Assembly: GCF_965218915.1 (NCBI RefSeq)
Contig: NZ_OZ244708.1
Location: forward strand, 2,418,001-2,482,000
Reading direction: 5' to 3'
DNA: 64,000 nt
Source of the DNA: Novosphingopyxis sp965218915
Lineage (GTDB): Bacteria; Pseudomonadota; Alphaproteobacteria; Sphingomonadales; Sphingomonadaceae
Shown here: in pieces, positions 7,879-16,171 of the stretch
How positions within the stretch are numbered: the first letter of the stretch is position 1
How the letters are laid out: each line of letters opens with the position of its first letter
Notes under the pieces: model-generated
What the model saw: the letters and a program-made list of their open reading frames with translations, nothing else
Databases searched by the model: none
What the model was told of the DNA's origin: nothing
Made by a program: the position numbers and the translations under genes

Positions 7879-8318
7879 AGCGTTCGCGCTCGATGGTCGG
7901 CTTTATCGATCTCAGCCTGATCCTGCTCGGCTCGGTCGCGCTGATCGGCGAGTTGCAGCAGCGCGACTCGAAGCCCGTCAAGACGATCAAGTCCGAGCAG
8001 GCGGCCGACCGCTCCGAAACGATCCACGTCGCGATCGGGCGTCTGTTCGAACCGGACGAGGCGCGGCTTTCCGTGCAGGGCGCCAGCTGGGTCCGGCAAC
8101 TGGCGCGGCAAGCCGGAGGTCGCCGCGTGTCGATTCGCGTCGCGATCGACGATCTCCAAGGCAGCGCGCGGCTGGACGGCTGGGAACAGGCCGCCGCGCG
8201 GACCGCCGCGATCATGCATGCCATGAAGACATCCGGCTATCCCGCTCGAAAGCTCGAACCGGCCATGCCGCGAGACGGAAAGGGACCGTCGGGGGTAACG
8301 GTTTCGATCCATGATTGA
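7875..8318 (+). CDS. Short MotB-like protein with OmpA-type C-terminal domain
   Basis: 147 residues. One membrane helix near the N-terminus (VGFIDLSLILLGSVALIGEL) carries Asp12 in FID, the position of the proton-binding aspartate in MotB and ExbD. Residues about 50-147 look like a reduced OmpA/MotB peptidoglycan-binding fold: IGRLFEPDEARLSVQGASWV, then DGWEQAAARTAAIMHAMKTS and GYPARKL. The plug/linker region of typical MotB (about 300 residues) is almost absent. It is translationally coupled to the MotA-like gene. Role inferred: stator B subunit. Confidence 0.7.
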   Translation: MKRSRSMVGFIDLSLILLGSVALIGELQQRDSKPVKTIKSEQAADRSETIHVAIGRLFEPDEARLSVQGASWVRQLARQAGGRRVSIRVAIDDLQGSARLDGWEQAAARTAAIMHAMKTSGYPARKLEPAMPRDGKGPSGVTVSIHD

Positions 8319-8323
8319 GCGGC

Positions 8324-8339
8324 TGGCACGGCCTTTGCT
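8324..8339 (+). promoter_or_regulatory. Sigma-54 promoter of flgA
   Basis: TGGCACG-GCCT-TTGCT, identical to the flgB promoter 16-mer and perfect to consensus. It begins 6 bases after the stop of the MotB-like gene and ends 42 bases before the flgA ATG, a normal leader. It ties P-ring chaperone expression to that of the flgB operon. Confidence 0.9.
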
Positions 8340-8381
8340 TCGTGATCTGGGAATATACTCTATCGACCCGAGGCCCGAACC

Positions 8382-8909
8382 ATGACCAGCCGCAAGATAT
8401 CGTTCGTGACGACCGCCCTCACCCTGCTTGCCGCCGCCCCGGCGCTGGCCGGCAATTTCCAGGACCTGTCCGATCTCGACGTCGCGGTCTCCGCGCATGT
8501 GGGTGCGCAGATCGGCGAGCCGGGCGGCGCGCGCGCACCGATCGACCGGCGCCTGAAACTGAAAGCCTGCCCCGATGCGCCGTCGGTCTCGGGTCCGGTG
8601 CTCGGCGCAGCCGTCGTGCGCTGCGAACCGATCGGCTGGTCGATCCGCGTACCGCTCCTGTCCGGCGGGCAAGCCAATGGCAACGCAGCCGGGGCTGGCG
8701 CTGCGCGGCAGGAAATGCGAGATGCCGTCACGCGCGGCCAGGCGGTGCGCCTGTCGGTCGAGGGCCGTGGCTTCAGCCTCTCGCGCACGATGATCGCGGA
8801 CGCCAACGGCAAGATCGGCGACATGATATCGGTGCGTGCCGACCGCTCGGCCAGACCGATCCTCGCGCGTGTCGTCGCTATCGGCGAAGTCTCGGTGCCG
8901 AGCAGCTGA
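8382..8909 (+). CDS. flgA: P-ring assembly chaperone FlgA
   Basis: 175 residues. The signal peptide (MTSRKISFVTTALTLLAAAP, then ALAG) indicates periplasmic location. The DRRLKLKACP box with its cysteine is the FlgA hallmark. The C-terminal SAF-like domain reads GQAVRLSVEGRGFSLSRTM, then ANGKIGDMISVRA. It is somewhat shorter than enteric FlgA (about 220). FlgA binds FlgI and promotes P-ring formation around the rod. It has its own sigma-54 promoter and is followed by flgM, which has a separate sigma-28 promoter. Confidence 0.9.
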   Translation: MTSRKISFVTTALTLLAAAPALAGNFQDLSDLDVAVSAHVGAQIGEPGGARAPIDRRLKLKACPDAPSVSGPVLGAAVVRCEPIGWSIRVPLLSGGQANGNAAGAGAARQEMRDAVTRGQAVRLSVEGRGFSLSRTMIADANGKIGDMISVRADRSARPILARVVAIGEVSVPSS

Positions 8910-8943
8910 TCGCGCCGGCAGAGTGGGAAGCTGAAAATTTTTC

Positions 8944-8972
8944 CTTAAGGTCTGGCCGAAGCTGCCGTTACC
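8944..8972 (+). promoter_or_regulatory. Sigma-28 (FliA) promoter of flgM-flgN
   Basis: CTTAA-N16-CCGTTACC. The same box pair with the same 16-base spacing precedes fliD and all three flagellins. It ends 27 bases before the flgM ATG. Placing the anti-sigma factor under sigma-28 gives the same feedback loop known from Salmonella flgM. Confidence 0.85.
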
Positions 8973-8999
8973 GATAGCGACAAGCTGAAAGAGGTTATC

Positions 9000-9278
9000 A
9001 TGAAAGTCGATCGTCCCAACGGATACAGCCCCGTCTCCACGGCGGCGCTGCGCAGCGGGAGCACCCAGCCGGTCTCCGCGATCACCGAGACCCGTGCCGC
9101 GCGCGACGAGACCGCGATCCGGCAATCCGATGCCGCGACCATCGCCAGCGAAGGCGCGCCGTTCGACCAGGCAAAGGTGGACGACATCCGCGCCGCCATC
9201 GCCGAGGGCCGCTACCTGATCGACCCGCAGAAGCTGGCGCAGAAGATGATCGCGCTCGACCTCTTCGGCGAAGACTGA
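9000..9278 (+). CDS. flgM: Anti-sigma-28 factor FlgM
   Basis: 92 residues. The C-terminal half (FDQAKVDDIRAAIAEGRYLI, then DPQKLAQKMIALDLF) is the FlgM sigma-binding helix region. The N-terminal half (KVDRPNGYSPVSTAALRSGS) is disordered-looking and suited to export. FlgM holds FliA (13059-13787) inactive until hook completion, then is secreted. The upstream sigma-28 promoter and the downstream flgN-like gene, 3 bases away, reproduce the classical flgMN arrangement. Confidence 0.92.
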   Translation: MKVDRPNGYSPVSTAALRSGSTQPVSAITETRAARDETAIRQSDAATIASEGAPFDQAKVDDIRAAIAEGRYLIDPQKLAQKMIALDLFGED

Positions 9279-9281
9279 CCG

Positions 9282-9575
9282 ATGCCGGCCCAGCGGATCC
9301 AGACCGCGCAGGAACTGCTGATCGCCGCGCTCGACGCCGGCGATGCGCAGGACATCATCGACGCGACCGCCAAGCTTTCCACGCTGATCGACGAACTGCG
9401 CGACCTGCCGACGCTCTACGCCAATGACGATGCGCGCGACGCGTTCGAGCGCATCGACCGATTGTCGCATGCCGCGGCCTACCGCCTGCGCGTGCTGACC
9501 GATCACACCCGGCAACAGCTCGAGCTGCTCGGCCACGAAAGCCAGCCCCTGCGCTACGGCCCCCGCGCCGCCTGA
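9282..9575 (+). CDS. flgN: FlgN-like export chaperone (probable)
   Basis: 97 residues, all-helical and acidic (TAQELLIAALDAGDAQDIID, then ATAKLSTLIDELRDL). There is no signal peptide or membrane segment. The assignment rests on its place 3 bases after flgM and on size and helical character; FlgN-family sequences are poorly conserved. FlgN delivers FlgK and FlgL to the export gate, which fits the flgK gene in this cluster. An uncharacterised flagellar protein is the alternative. Confidence 0.6.
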   Translation: MPAQRIQTAQELLIAALDAGDAQDIIDATAKLSTLIDELRDLPTLYANDDARDAFERIDRLSHAAAYRLRVLTDHTRQQLELLGHESQPLRYGPRAA

Positions 9576-10104
9576 GCCGCGGCAACATCTCGCCCGGGAT
9601 CGAGTCGCGGTCCGTCTGGAAGTGCGCAAAAGACCGCATACGGGGGCGGGCATCTTGCGCCCACCCGTTGCCGGCCATCGATGAACCGAACGGCTTTCAT
9701 GGCCGGGATGTAGAGGAGCGATGGGCGGCATGGCCCGGACCATAGCGCGCCAAATCCTACTTTGGCAGCCTGCGGGTAATGGGAAAGGGAGGTAGCGGGT
9801 TAACGCTTCGTCATTCCGGGCTCGACCCGGAATCCATGGCGAGATCGAACTGCCGCTGGACCTTGGATCCCGGATCAAGTCCGGGATGACGGGGTGTGTG
9901 GGCGGGCGCGAGGAGACGAGGTCGGCGCGTGAGGCACCCCCGCGTCCCCGCCAAAGCAACATGATTCCGGACTCGACCTGGAATCCAGGGCGAGATCGAA
10001 CTGCCGCCGGGCCCTGGGGCTCGCTCCTCTCCCGCTCCAAACCGAAACACTATCAGAAACTGGCACGGGTCTTGCTGACCTCCTGATGAAACAGGAGACG
10101 GCAC
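9576..10104. repeat. 529-base intergenic stretch with dispersed inverted repeats (family A)
   Basis: No credible gene. At 9810-9893 a composite hairpin has the arms GTCATTCCGGGCTCGACCCG and GGATCCCGGATCAAGTCCG, separated by GATCGAACTGCCGCTGG. A half copy follows at 9961-10013. Full copies of the same family occur at 39987-40072 and 42090-42175. The right end (10061 onward) is the sigma-54 promoter of the next operon. Confidence 0.7.
10061..10076 (+). promoter_or_regulatory. Sigma-54 promoter of the transglycosylase-flhA-fliA operon
   Basis: TGGCACG-GGTC-TTGCT, a perfect consensus match, 28 bases before the next start codon. Predicted transcription start is near 10088, giving a leader of about 17 bases with an AGGAG ribosome-binding site. 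Because fliA (sigma-28) is third in this operon, the site makes late gene expression depend on sigma-54. Confidence 0.9.
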
Positions 10105-10902
10105 ATGCCATCTGGGATCAACAGCTTTGCGGGTGGCGGCGATCGTATCACCCGCGCCATCGCGCAGTCCGCCAAGCGGACCGGCGTCGATTTCGATTAT
10201 CTGATGGGCCAGGCGCGCATCGAAAGCGGCATGAACCCCAATGCCAAGGCACCGACCAGCTCGGCCACCGGGCTCTACCAGTTCATCAGCCAGAGCTGGC
10301 TCGCCGTGGTCGATCAGCATGGCGCACAGCATGGACTGGACTGGGCGTCGAACGCGATCCAGCGCGATTCGCGCGGCCGCTACAATGTCGCCGATCCGGC
10401 CACGCGCCGCGCGATCCTCGATCTGCGCAAAAACCCCGAGGCCGCCGCCGCGATGGCGGGCGAGTTCGCCGCCGACAATCGCGACTATCTCGAGCAACGC
10501 CAGGGCCGCCAGATGGCCCCGGTCGATCTCTATCTCGCCCATTTCCTGGGCGCTGGCGGCGCCAACAAATTCCTGTCCGCGCACGCATCGGACCCCGACG
10601 CCGCGGCCGCGCCTCTGTTCGGCAAGGCCGCAGGCGCGAACCGCAACATCTTCTACGCCTCCAACGGACGCGCGCGCAGCTTCGACGAAATTCGAAACCG
10701 CTTCGCCGCCAAGCTTGGCGGCGACGCCAATCTGCCGCTGGGCGGCAGTAATCGGCCGGGTGGCAACGATCTGCCTTATGTCCAGCCCGCCGATTATCTG
10801 CGCCTCGCCAGCGCGCAGCGTGCAGCGCCCACCGGCACCGACCTCAACCGAAACGACAATGCGCGCATGGCCTATATGCTGCTCGCATCGATGGGAGCCT
10901 GA
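10105..10902 (+). CDS. Flagellar lytic transglycosylase (SLT-fold), no Sec signal
   Basis: 265 residues. The N-terminal 110 residues are a lysozyme-like SLT domain: DYLMGQARIESGMNPNAKAP with Glu near residue 37 as the catalytic acid, then SATGLYQFISQSWLAVVDQH. The remainder is a low-complexity extension ending in NARMAYMLLASMGA. It should cleave peptidoglycan to let the rod through, replacing the muramidase missing from FlgJ, as SltF does in Rhodobacter. No hydrophobic signal peptide is visible (MPSGINSFAGGGDRITRAIA), so export through the flagellar apparatus is inferred. It lies 8 bases upstream of flhA. Confidence 0.85.
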   Translation: MPSGINSFAGGGDRITRAIAQSAKRTGVDFDYLMGQARIESGMNPNAKAPTSSATGLYQFISQSWLAVVDQHGAQHGLDWASNAIQRDSRGRYNVADPATRRAILDLRKNPEAAAAMAGEFAADNRDYLEQRQGRQMAPVDLYLAHFLGAGGANKFLSAHASDPDAAAAPLFGKAAGANRNIFYASNGRARSFDEIRNRFAAKLGGDANLPLGGSNRPGGNDLPYVQPADYLRLASAQRAAPTGTDLNRNDNARMAYMLLASMGA

Positions 10903-10910
10903 CACCTCAC

Positions 10911-13031
10911 ATGAAAGCCGCCTCCACAAACGCGCTCGGCGCCTTGTTCGATGTTCGCTCCGCGCTGCTGCCCCTGGCGACTCTGTTGCTGGTGGTGTTC
11001 CTGGTGCTGCCGGTGCCCGCCTTCGTGCTCGACATCGGTTTCATCACCAACATCATGATATCGCTCGCGGTGCTGATGGTCGCGCTCAACGCGTCCAAGC
11101 CGCTCGATTTCTCGAGCTTCCCGACCGTGCTGCTGTTCGCGACCCTCCTAAGGCTCGGCCTCAACGTCGCCTCCACCCGCGTCGTGCTGGTGCAGGGCCA
11201 CGAGGGTGGCGACGCCGCCGGTCATGTGATCGAGGCGTTCGGCTCCATGCTGATCGGCGGCGACTATGTCGTCGGCCTGTTCGTGTTCGCGATCCTGATG
11301 ATCATCAACATGGTGGTCATCACCAAGGGCGCGGGCCGCGTGTCCGAAGTCAGCGCCCGCTTCACGCTCGACGCGCTGCCCGGCAAGCAGATGGCGATCG
11401 ACGCCGATCTCGGCGCCGGACTGATCACGCCCGAGGAAGCCAAGCAGCGCCGCGTCGACGTCGCCACCGAAGCCGACTTCTACGGCTCGATGGACGGCGC
11501 CAGCAAGTTCGTGAAGGGCGACGCGATCGCGGGCGTCCTGATCCTGGTCATCAACATCGTCGGCGGCATCGTGCTCGGCATCGCCAGCCACGGTCTCAGC
11601 ATCGGCGAAGCGGCTTCGACTTACACCATGCTCGCCATCGGCGATGCGCTGGTGGCGCAGGTCCCGGCCCTGCTGCTCTCGATCGCCGCCGCGGCCATCG
11701 TCACGCGCGTATCCTCGCCGTTCGATCTGCCCGGCCAGATCGCCTCGCAATTCGGATCGCACAAGGCGTGGATGCCCGTCGCGGCGATCCTGACGATCCT
11801 CGGCATCCTCCCCGGTATGCCGCACATGGTGATCCTGCCCGCCGCCGCGGTGGCCGGCTATTTCGCCTATCGTTTCTCGCGCCCAGTGCCCGAAATCGAC
11901 GACAGCGCCGATGACCCCGCGCCCAATCCCAATGTCATCCACTGGAGCGATGTGTCCGATGAGGCGATGCTCGGCATCGAGGTCGGCTATGCGCTCACCC
12001 CGCTGGTCGACGAACGCAGGGACGCGCCGCTGATGAAGCGCGTCACCGGCATCCGCAAGCAGCTCTCCAAGGAACTGGGCTTCGTCATTCCGCTGGTGCG
12101 GATCAAGGACGATCTCACGCTCGATCCCAACGCCTATCGCATCACCATCGGCGGCACCGTGATCGGCGAGGACGTGATCTGGCCCGAGGACATGCTGGCG
12201 ATCGACAGCGGCGATATCGACGAAGAGGTCGAGGGCCGCATCTGCAAGGATCCCACCTTCGGCATGGACGCGCGCTGGATTTCGCCCGACAAGCGCCCCG
12301 AGGCGATCGTCTCCGGCTATACCGTGGTCGACGCCTCCACCGTGCTCGCCACGCATCTCAACCATATGATCCGTCTCAACGCCGCGCAACTGTTCGGCAT
12401 GGACGAGACCCGCATGCTGCTCGACAATCTGAAGGACCGCGCGCCCGAGCTGGTCGAGGGCCTTACCCCCAAGCCGCTGTCGCTGTTCGCGGTCTCCGCC
12501 GTGTGCCGCGCGCTGCTGATCGAAGGCGTGCCGCTGAAGGATTTCCGCCGGCTATGTTCCGCGATGGTCGAGGCGACCGGCGACGGCACCGTCGATATAC
12601 CCTTGGTGGTCGAGCGGGTGCGCCAGCGCATCGGATCGATCATCATCCAGTCGCTGGTCCCCGTCAGCATGCCGCTGCCCGTGGTCACGCTCGATCCCGA
12701 GCTCGAGGGGCTGATCGGCCAGTCGATCAAGCTCGCCGGAGACGCGAGCTTCCCGATCGAACCGGGCCTCGGCCAGCGCATCCTCAGCGCGATCGAGGAA
12801 TCGAGCCAGCGCCTGATGCTGCGCCAGCAAAGCTTCGCGCTGGTCACCTCGCCCGCCGCGCGCAAGGCGCTGTCGGACCTGCTGCGTCCGCGCTTTCCCG
12901 ACACGCCCGTCTTGAGCTTCCGCGAACTGCCCGACGACAAGCCGGTCGAGGTCATCGCGACCGTGGGCGGCAAGGAAGCCCCCGCGCCCGCGCTCCAGCC
13001 GCAGGCCAAACACAGCTTCACCCAGCTTTGA
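10911..13031 (+). CDS. flhA: Flagellar export gate protein FlhA
   Basis: 706 residues, the normal FlhA length. The N-terminal third has about eight membrane helices with the FHIPEP-type block VALNASKPLDFSSFPTVLLF, then LLRLGLNVASTRVVL. The cytoplasmic C-terminal domain (from about residue 340) binds substrate-chaperone complexes. FlhA forms the nonameric ring of the flagellar type III export gate with FlhB and FliPQR. It is co-transcribed with the transglycosylase upstream and fliA downstream (27-base gap). Confidence 0.98.
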   Translation: MKAASTNALGALFDVRSALLPLATLLLVVFLVLPVPAFVLDIGFITNIMISLAVLMVALNASKPLDFSSFPTVLLFATLLRLGLNVASTRVVLVQGHEGGDAAGHVIEAFGSMLIGGDYVVGLFVFAILMIINMVVITKGAGRVSEVSARFTLDALPGKQMAIDADLGAGLITPEEAKQRRVDVATEADFYGSMDGASKFVKGDAIAGVLILVINIVGGIVLGIASHGLSIGEAASTYTMLAIGDALVAQVPALLLSIAAAAIVTRVSSPFDLPGQIASQFGSHKAWMPVAAILTILGILPGMPHMVILPAAAVAGYFAYRFSRPVPEIDDSADDPAPNPNVIHWSDVSDEAMLGIEVGYALTPLVDERRDAPLMKRVTGIRKQLSKELGFVIPLVRIKDDLTLDPNAYRITIGGTVIGEDVIWPEDMLAIDSGDIDEEVEGRICKDPTFGMDARWISPDKRPEAIVSGYTVVDASTVLATHLNHMIRLNAAQLFGMDETRMLLDNLKDRAPELVEGLTPKPLSLFAVSAVCRALLIEGVPLKDFRRLCSAMVEATGDGTVDIPLVVERVRQRIGSIIIQSLVPVSMPLPVVTLDPELEGLIGQSIKLAGDASFPIEPGLGQRILSAIEESSQRLMLRQQSFALVTSPAARKALSDLLRPRFPDTPVLSFRELPDDKPVEVIATVGGKEAPAPALQPQAKHSFTQL

Positions 13032-13058
13032 TCAACTAATATTGAAAGGAGTGCGGCA

Positions 13059-13787
13059 ATGAGTTTTCAACCCGACCACAGCCTCACTTACGACCGCACA
13101 CCCGCGCGCCAACGCCCGCAGCAGTTGATCGAGGACCATATTCCTTTGGTGCGCAAGATCGCCTGGCACGTCTCGGGCCGCGCGCCCGCCAGCATCGAGG
13201 TGGAGGACCTGATCCAGATCGGACTGATCGCGCTGATCGAGGCGGCTCGCCGCTATGAAGATCAGGGCCATCAATTTTCGACCTATGCAGGCACGCGCGT
13301 TCGCGGCGCGATGATCGATCATCTGCGCGCGCACAGCAATATGTGCCGCTCCGCGCTGGATTTTCGCAAGCAGCTTCGCCGCGCCCAGGACAAACTGATG
13401 AAGCGGAACGGCGGCAATCCCGGCGAGAGCGAGCTGGCGGCTGAACTGGGGCTCGAACCGGCGGAATTCCTTGCCCGCTTCGATCAGGCGGCCGACGTCC
13501 GGATGGAATCGATCGACGAGGTCTATTCCGAACACAGCATCTGGTTCGCCTCGGACGAAGACGGCGCCGACGCGGTGCTCGAGCGCGATCAGCTGACGGA
13601 GCTCGTTCAGGCCGGGATCGGCACGCTCGGCGAGCGCGAGCAACTGGTGCTGCAGCTGTTCTTCGTCGAGGAACTGAACCTGGAGGAGATCGGCGCGGTG
13701 CTCGGCGTCACCGCCGCGCGGGTGTGCCAGATCAAGAAGAGCGCGCTCGATACGATGCGCAAGAAGCTCGCAAGCCAGATCGGCTAA
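13059..13787 (+). CDS. fliA: RNA polymerase sigma-28 factor FliA
   Basis: 242 residues. Region 2 reads HIPLVRKIAWHV, VEDLIQIGLIALIEAARRYE, then FSTYAGTRVRGAMIDHLR. Region 4 reads LGEREQLVLQLFFVEELNLE, then EIGAVLGVTAARVCQIKKSA, the helix-turn-helix that reads the -35 box. It should recognise the CTWAA-N16-CCGTTAMC sites seen before flgM, fliD and the flagellins, and be held by FlgM. Last gene of the sigma-54-driven transglycosylase-flhA-fliA unit. Confidence 0.96.
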   Translation: MSFQPDHSLTYDRTPARQRPQQLIEDHIPLVRKIAWHVSGRAPASIEVEDLIQIGLIALIEAARRYEDQGHQFSTYAGTRVRGAMIDHLRAHSNMCRSALDFRKQLRRAQDKLMKRNGGNPGESELAAELGLEPAEFLARFDQAADVRMESIDEVYSEHSIWFASDEDGADAVLERDQLTELVQAGIGTLGEREQLVLQLFFVEELNLEEIGAVLGVTAARVCQIKKSALDTMRKKLASQIG

Positions 13788-13934
13788 GGACGCGGCTCAG
13801 GCCGAGCCATCCCATATTTGTTCCCCGGCGAAGGCCGGGGTCCATCACGAACGATAGCCTGCTGAACTGCGCCCCATGCCGAGGCAGAGCATTCCCGGGC
13901 ACGCTCGGCGATAGGTTATTCCTTGCGCACAGCA

Positions 13935-13965
13935 AAGCCCCCGCCGGATAGTCCGACGGGGGCTT
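13935..13965. terminator. Hairpin between convergent fliA and flagellin 1
   Basis: Perfect 9-base stem AAGCCCCCG / CGGGGGCTT around a 13-base loop, sited between the stops of convergent genes. It could terminate both. The trailing T-tract is short on either strand, so the efficiency of intrinsic termination is uncertain. Confidence 0.65.
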
Positions 13966-14007
13966 CACTTACCTCCCGGCACCAAACGCGCGCCGGTATC
14001 CCTTCGA

Positions 14008-14844
14008 TCAGCGCAGCAGGCTGAGCACGCCCTGCTGGCTCTGGTTCGCCTGGGCGAGCATCGCGGTCGACGCCTGGTTCAGGATCTGGAACTTCGCAAG
14101 CTGCGTCGATTCGGCCGAAAAGTCAGCGTCCTGGATGCGGCTGCGGCTTTCCGAGATGTTGGTGACGCGGTCGGTCAGGCTGCTGACGGTCGCCTGCAGA
14201 CGGTTCTGCGAAGCACCCAGCTTGGCCTGTGCGGTCGTGACCGTGTTCAGCGCGGCGTCGAGCGACGACAACGCCAGGTCGGCACCAGCTTTCGTGCCGA
14301 TGTTGATCGCGGAAACAGCGGTAGTGCCATCGGTCAGGCTTGCTGCGCGAACGTCGGTCAGGCCGATGTTGACGACTTCGCCGGCCTTCGAACCGGTTTG
14401 AATGTTAATCCCGGTTCCGGAGTTGGTGTTGTCGAGCAGCTTCACGCCGTTGAAATCGGTGCGGCTGGTAATGTCGCCGATCTGGCCGATCAGCGCGGTG
14501 ACTTCGGCCTGCAGGTTGGTGCGATCGCCGGCGGACAGCGTGCCGTTGGCCGACTGCACCGACAGCTCGCGCATGCGCTGCAGCATGTTGGTGATCTCGT
14601 TCATGCCGCCCTCGGCGGTCTGCGCGAGCGAGATGCCGTCATTGGCGTTGCGCATGGCCATGTTCAGGCCGCGCACTTCGGACGTCATGCGGGTGGCGAT
14701 GGCAAGGCCAGCGGCGTCGTCGCTGGCGGAGTTGATGCGCTGTCCGGTGGACAGACGCTCGATGGCCTTGGACAGGCCCATTTCAGCGCGCGACGATGCG
14801 GTCGAGGCGCGCATGGCGGAAATATTGGTTCCGATTACGGTCAT
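14008..14844 (-). CDS. fliC: Flagellin, copy 1
   Basis: 278 residues. The N-terminus MTVIGTNISAMRASTASSRA, then GLSKAIERLSTGQRINSASD, is the flagellin D0/D1 signature. The C-terminus ends QASTAMLAQANQSQQGVLSL LR. It has only D0/D1 plus a short variable centre, so the filament surface domains D2/D3 are missing. The first 110 residues are almost identical to the two neighbouring copies; the centre (LLDNTNSGTGINIQTG onward) differs. It has its own sigma-28 promoter and downstream hairpin, so each copy is a separate unit. Confidence 0.97.
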   Translation of the reverse strand: MTVIGTNISAMRASTASSRAEMGLSKAIERLSTGQRINSASDDAAGLAIATRMTSEVRGLNMAMRNANDGISLAQTAEGGMNEITNMLQRMRELSVQSANGTLSAGDRTNLQAEVTALIGQIGDITSRTDFNGVKLLDNTNSGTGINIQTGSKAGEVVNIGLTDVRAASLTDGTTAVSAINIGTKAGADLALSSLDAALNTVTTAQAKLGASQNRLQATVSSLTDRVTNISESRSRIQDADFSAESTQLAKFQILNQASTAMLAQANQSQQGVLSLLR

Positions 14845-14897
14845 GGTAGGTCCTTTTTCCTGTTGCGGCAGCCATGAATTTCAGCAGCCTCGATAGT

Positions 14898-14926
14898 GTT
14901 AACGGTAGCGTAGCGATGCGATTAAG
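14898..14926 (-). promoter_or_regulatory. Sigma-28 promoter of flagellin 1
   Basis: On the minus strand: CTTAA-N16-CCGTTAAC, 54 bases upstream of the ATG. Same spacing and boxes as the flgM, fliD and other flagellin promoters. Confidence 0.83.
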
Positions 14927-14989
14927 GATCGAATAAGCGATCATTCTGAATTGCTTACGGTCAGTTCGGCCAGGTCTTCACCATGACGC

Positions 14990-15019
14990 AAAAACGCCCG
15001 CCGGGATATCCGGCGAGCG
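14990..15019 (-). terminator. Rho-independent terminator of flagellin 2
   Basis: Read on the minus strand: CGCTCGCCGG, loop ATATC, then CCGGCGGGCG, followed immediately by a run of five T. It lies 48 bases past the flagellin 2 stop. Confidence 0.8.
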
Positions 15020-15066
15020 CCTGTCTTGTACGCCGGCGCCAAACGCGCGCCGGTTGAACTTGTTGA

Positions 15067-15951
15067 TCAACGCAGCAGGCTGAGCACGCCCTGCTGGCTC
15101 TGGTTCGCCTGGGCGAGCATCGCGGTCGACGCCTGGTTCAGGATCTGGAATTTGGCGAGCTGCGTCGATTCGGCCGAGAAATCGGCGTCCTGGATGCGGC
15201 TGCGGCTTTCCGAGATGTTGGTGACGCGGTCGGTCAGGCTGCTGACGGTCGCCTGCAGACGGTTCTGCGAAGCACCGAGATTGGCCTGCGCCGTCGTCAC
15301 GGTGTTGAGCGCGGCGTCGAGAATACCCAATGCCGCGTTAGCGCCGCCGGCATAAGAGATGTCGATATTCGACACGATCGCGTCCACATCGGTGGTACCG
15401 TCGGTGGCCTTGAAGGTCTCTTGCGTCGTTCCATCGGCCTTGAATTGCTTCAAAGCGGCTGCTGCAACATTGGTAAGCTGCACGCTGACCTGTTCGCCAG
15501 CCTTCGATCCGGTCTGGATGCTGATGGCATTGGCGTTGTCGAGCAACTTCACGCCGTTGAAATCGGTGCGGGTGGCGACATCGCCGATCTGGAGCTTAAG
15601 CGCCGCAACTTCCGACTGCAGGTTGGTGCGATCGCCGGCGGACAGCGTGCCGTTGGCCGATTGCACCGACAGCTCGCGCATGCGCTGCAGCATGTTGGTG
15701 ATCTCGTTCATGCCGCCCTCGGCGGTCTGCGCGAGCGAGATGCCGTCGTTCGCGTTGCGCATCGCCATGTTCAGACCGCGCACTTCGGACGTCATGCGGG
15801 TGGCGATGGCGAGACCGGCGGCGTCGTCGCTGGCGGAGTTGATGCGCTGTCCGGTGGACAGACGCTCGATGGCCTTGGACAGGCCCATTTCAGCGCGCGA
15901 CGATGCGGTCGAGGCGCGCATGGCGGAAATATTGGTTCCGATTACGGTCAT
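15067..15951 (-). CDS. fliC: Flagellin, copy 2
   Basis: 294 residues, the longest of the three. Its ends are identical or nearly so to copy 1 (MTVIGTNISAMRASTASSRA and LAQANQSQQGVLSLLR). The central segment is the most divergent (TNVAAAALKQFKADGTTQET, then FKATDGTTDVDAIVSNIDIS) and carries about 16-23 extra residues. No D2/D3 domain. Secreted through the flagellar apparatus with FliS as chaperone. Independent sigma-28 promoter upstream and terminator downstream. Confidence 0.97.
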   Translation of the reverse strand: MTVIGTNISAMRASTASSRAEMGLSKAIERLSTGQRINSASDDAAGLAIATRMTSEVRGLNMAMRNANDGISLAQTAEGGMNEITNMLQRMRELSVQSANGTLSAGDRTNLQSEVAALKLQIGDVATRTDFNGVKLLDNANAISIQTGSKAGEQVSVQLTNVAAAALKQFKADGTTQETFKATDGTTDVDAIVSNIDISYAGGANAALGILDAALNTVTTAQANLGASQNRLQATVSSLTDRVTNISESRSRIQDADFSAESTQLAKFQILNQASTAMLAQANQSQQGVLSLLR

Positions 15952-16004
15952 GGTTGATCCTTCTTCCTTGTTACGGCTGCCCGAGTTTCAGCGGCCTCGG
16001 AAGC

Positions 16005-16033
16005 GGTAACGGCGGGCGGCGAGATCGCTTAAG
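16005..16033 (-). promoter_or_regulatory. Sigma-28 promoter of flagellin 2
   Basis: Minus strand: CTTAA-N16-CCGTTACC, 53 bases upstream of the flagellin 2 ATG. It matches the motif at flgM exactly in both boxes. Confidence 0.85.
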
Positions 16034-16058
16034 CGGAGCCAAGGGGGGGACGACGGTG

Positions 16059-16128
16059 CTTAAGTTGTCAAAGTTTCCCGTAATGGGCGATTTGAAAAAT
16101 ATATTTCGCAACAAGCCGACAACTTAAG
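16059..16128. promoter_or_regulatory. Perfect 11-base inverted repeat upstream of flagellin 2
   Basis: CTTAAGTTGTC at 16059-16069 and GACAACTTAAG at 16118-16128, with 48 bases between them rich in A and T. Each arm contains the palindrome CTTAAG. It lies just upstream of the flagellin 2 promoter, a position suited to a looping regulator. The binding protein is unknown. Confidence 0.5.
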
Positions 16129-16171
16129 AGGGCGGGCCGCGGCGATCGAAAGTTTGGCGCGTGAGTATTTC

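Noticed and set aside
7656..10040. 794-codon open frame on the minus strand across flgA, flgM and flgN
   Set aside because: It is antisense to four well-supported genes, its translation is Arg/His/Gly-rich with no recognisable domain, and long shadow frames are normal in GC-rich DNA.
10241..11914. 557-codon plus-strand frame overlapping the transglycosylase and flhA
   Set aside because: Arg/Ser/Pro-rich out-of-frame shadow of two clear genes.
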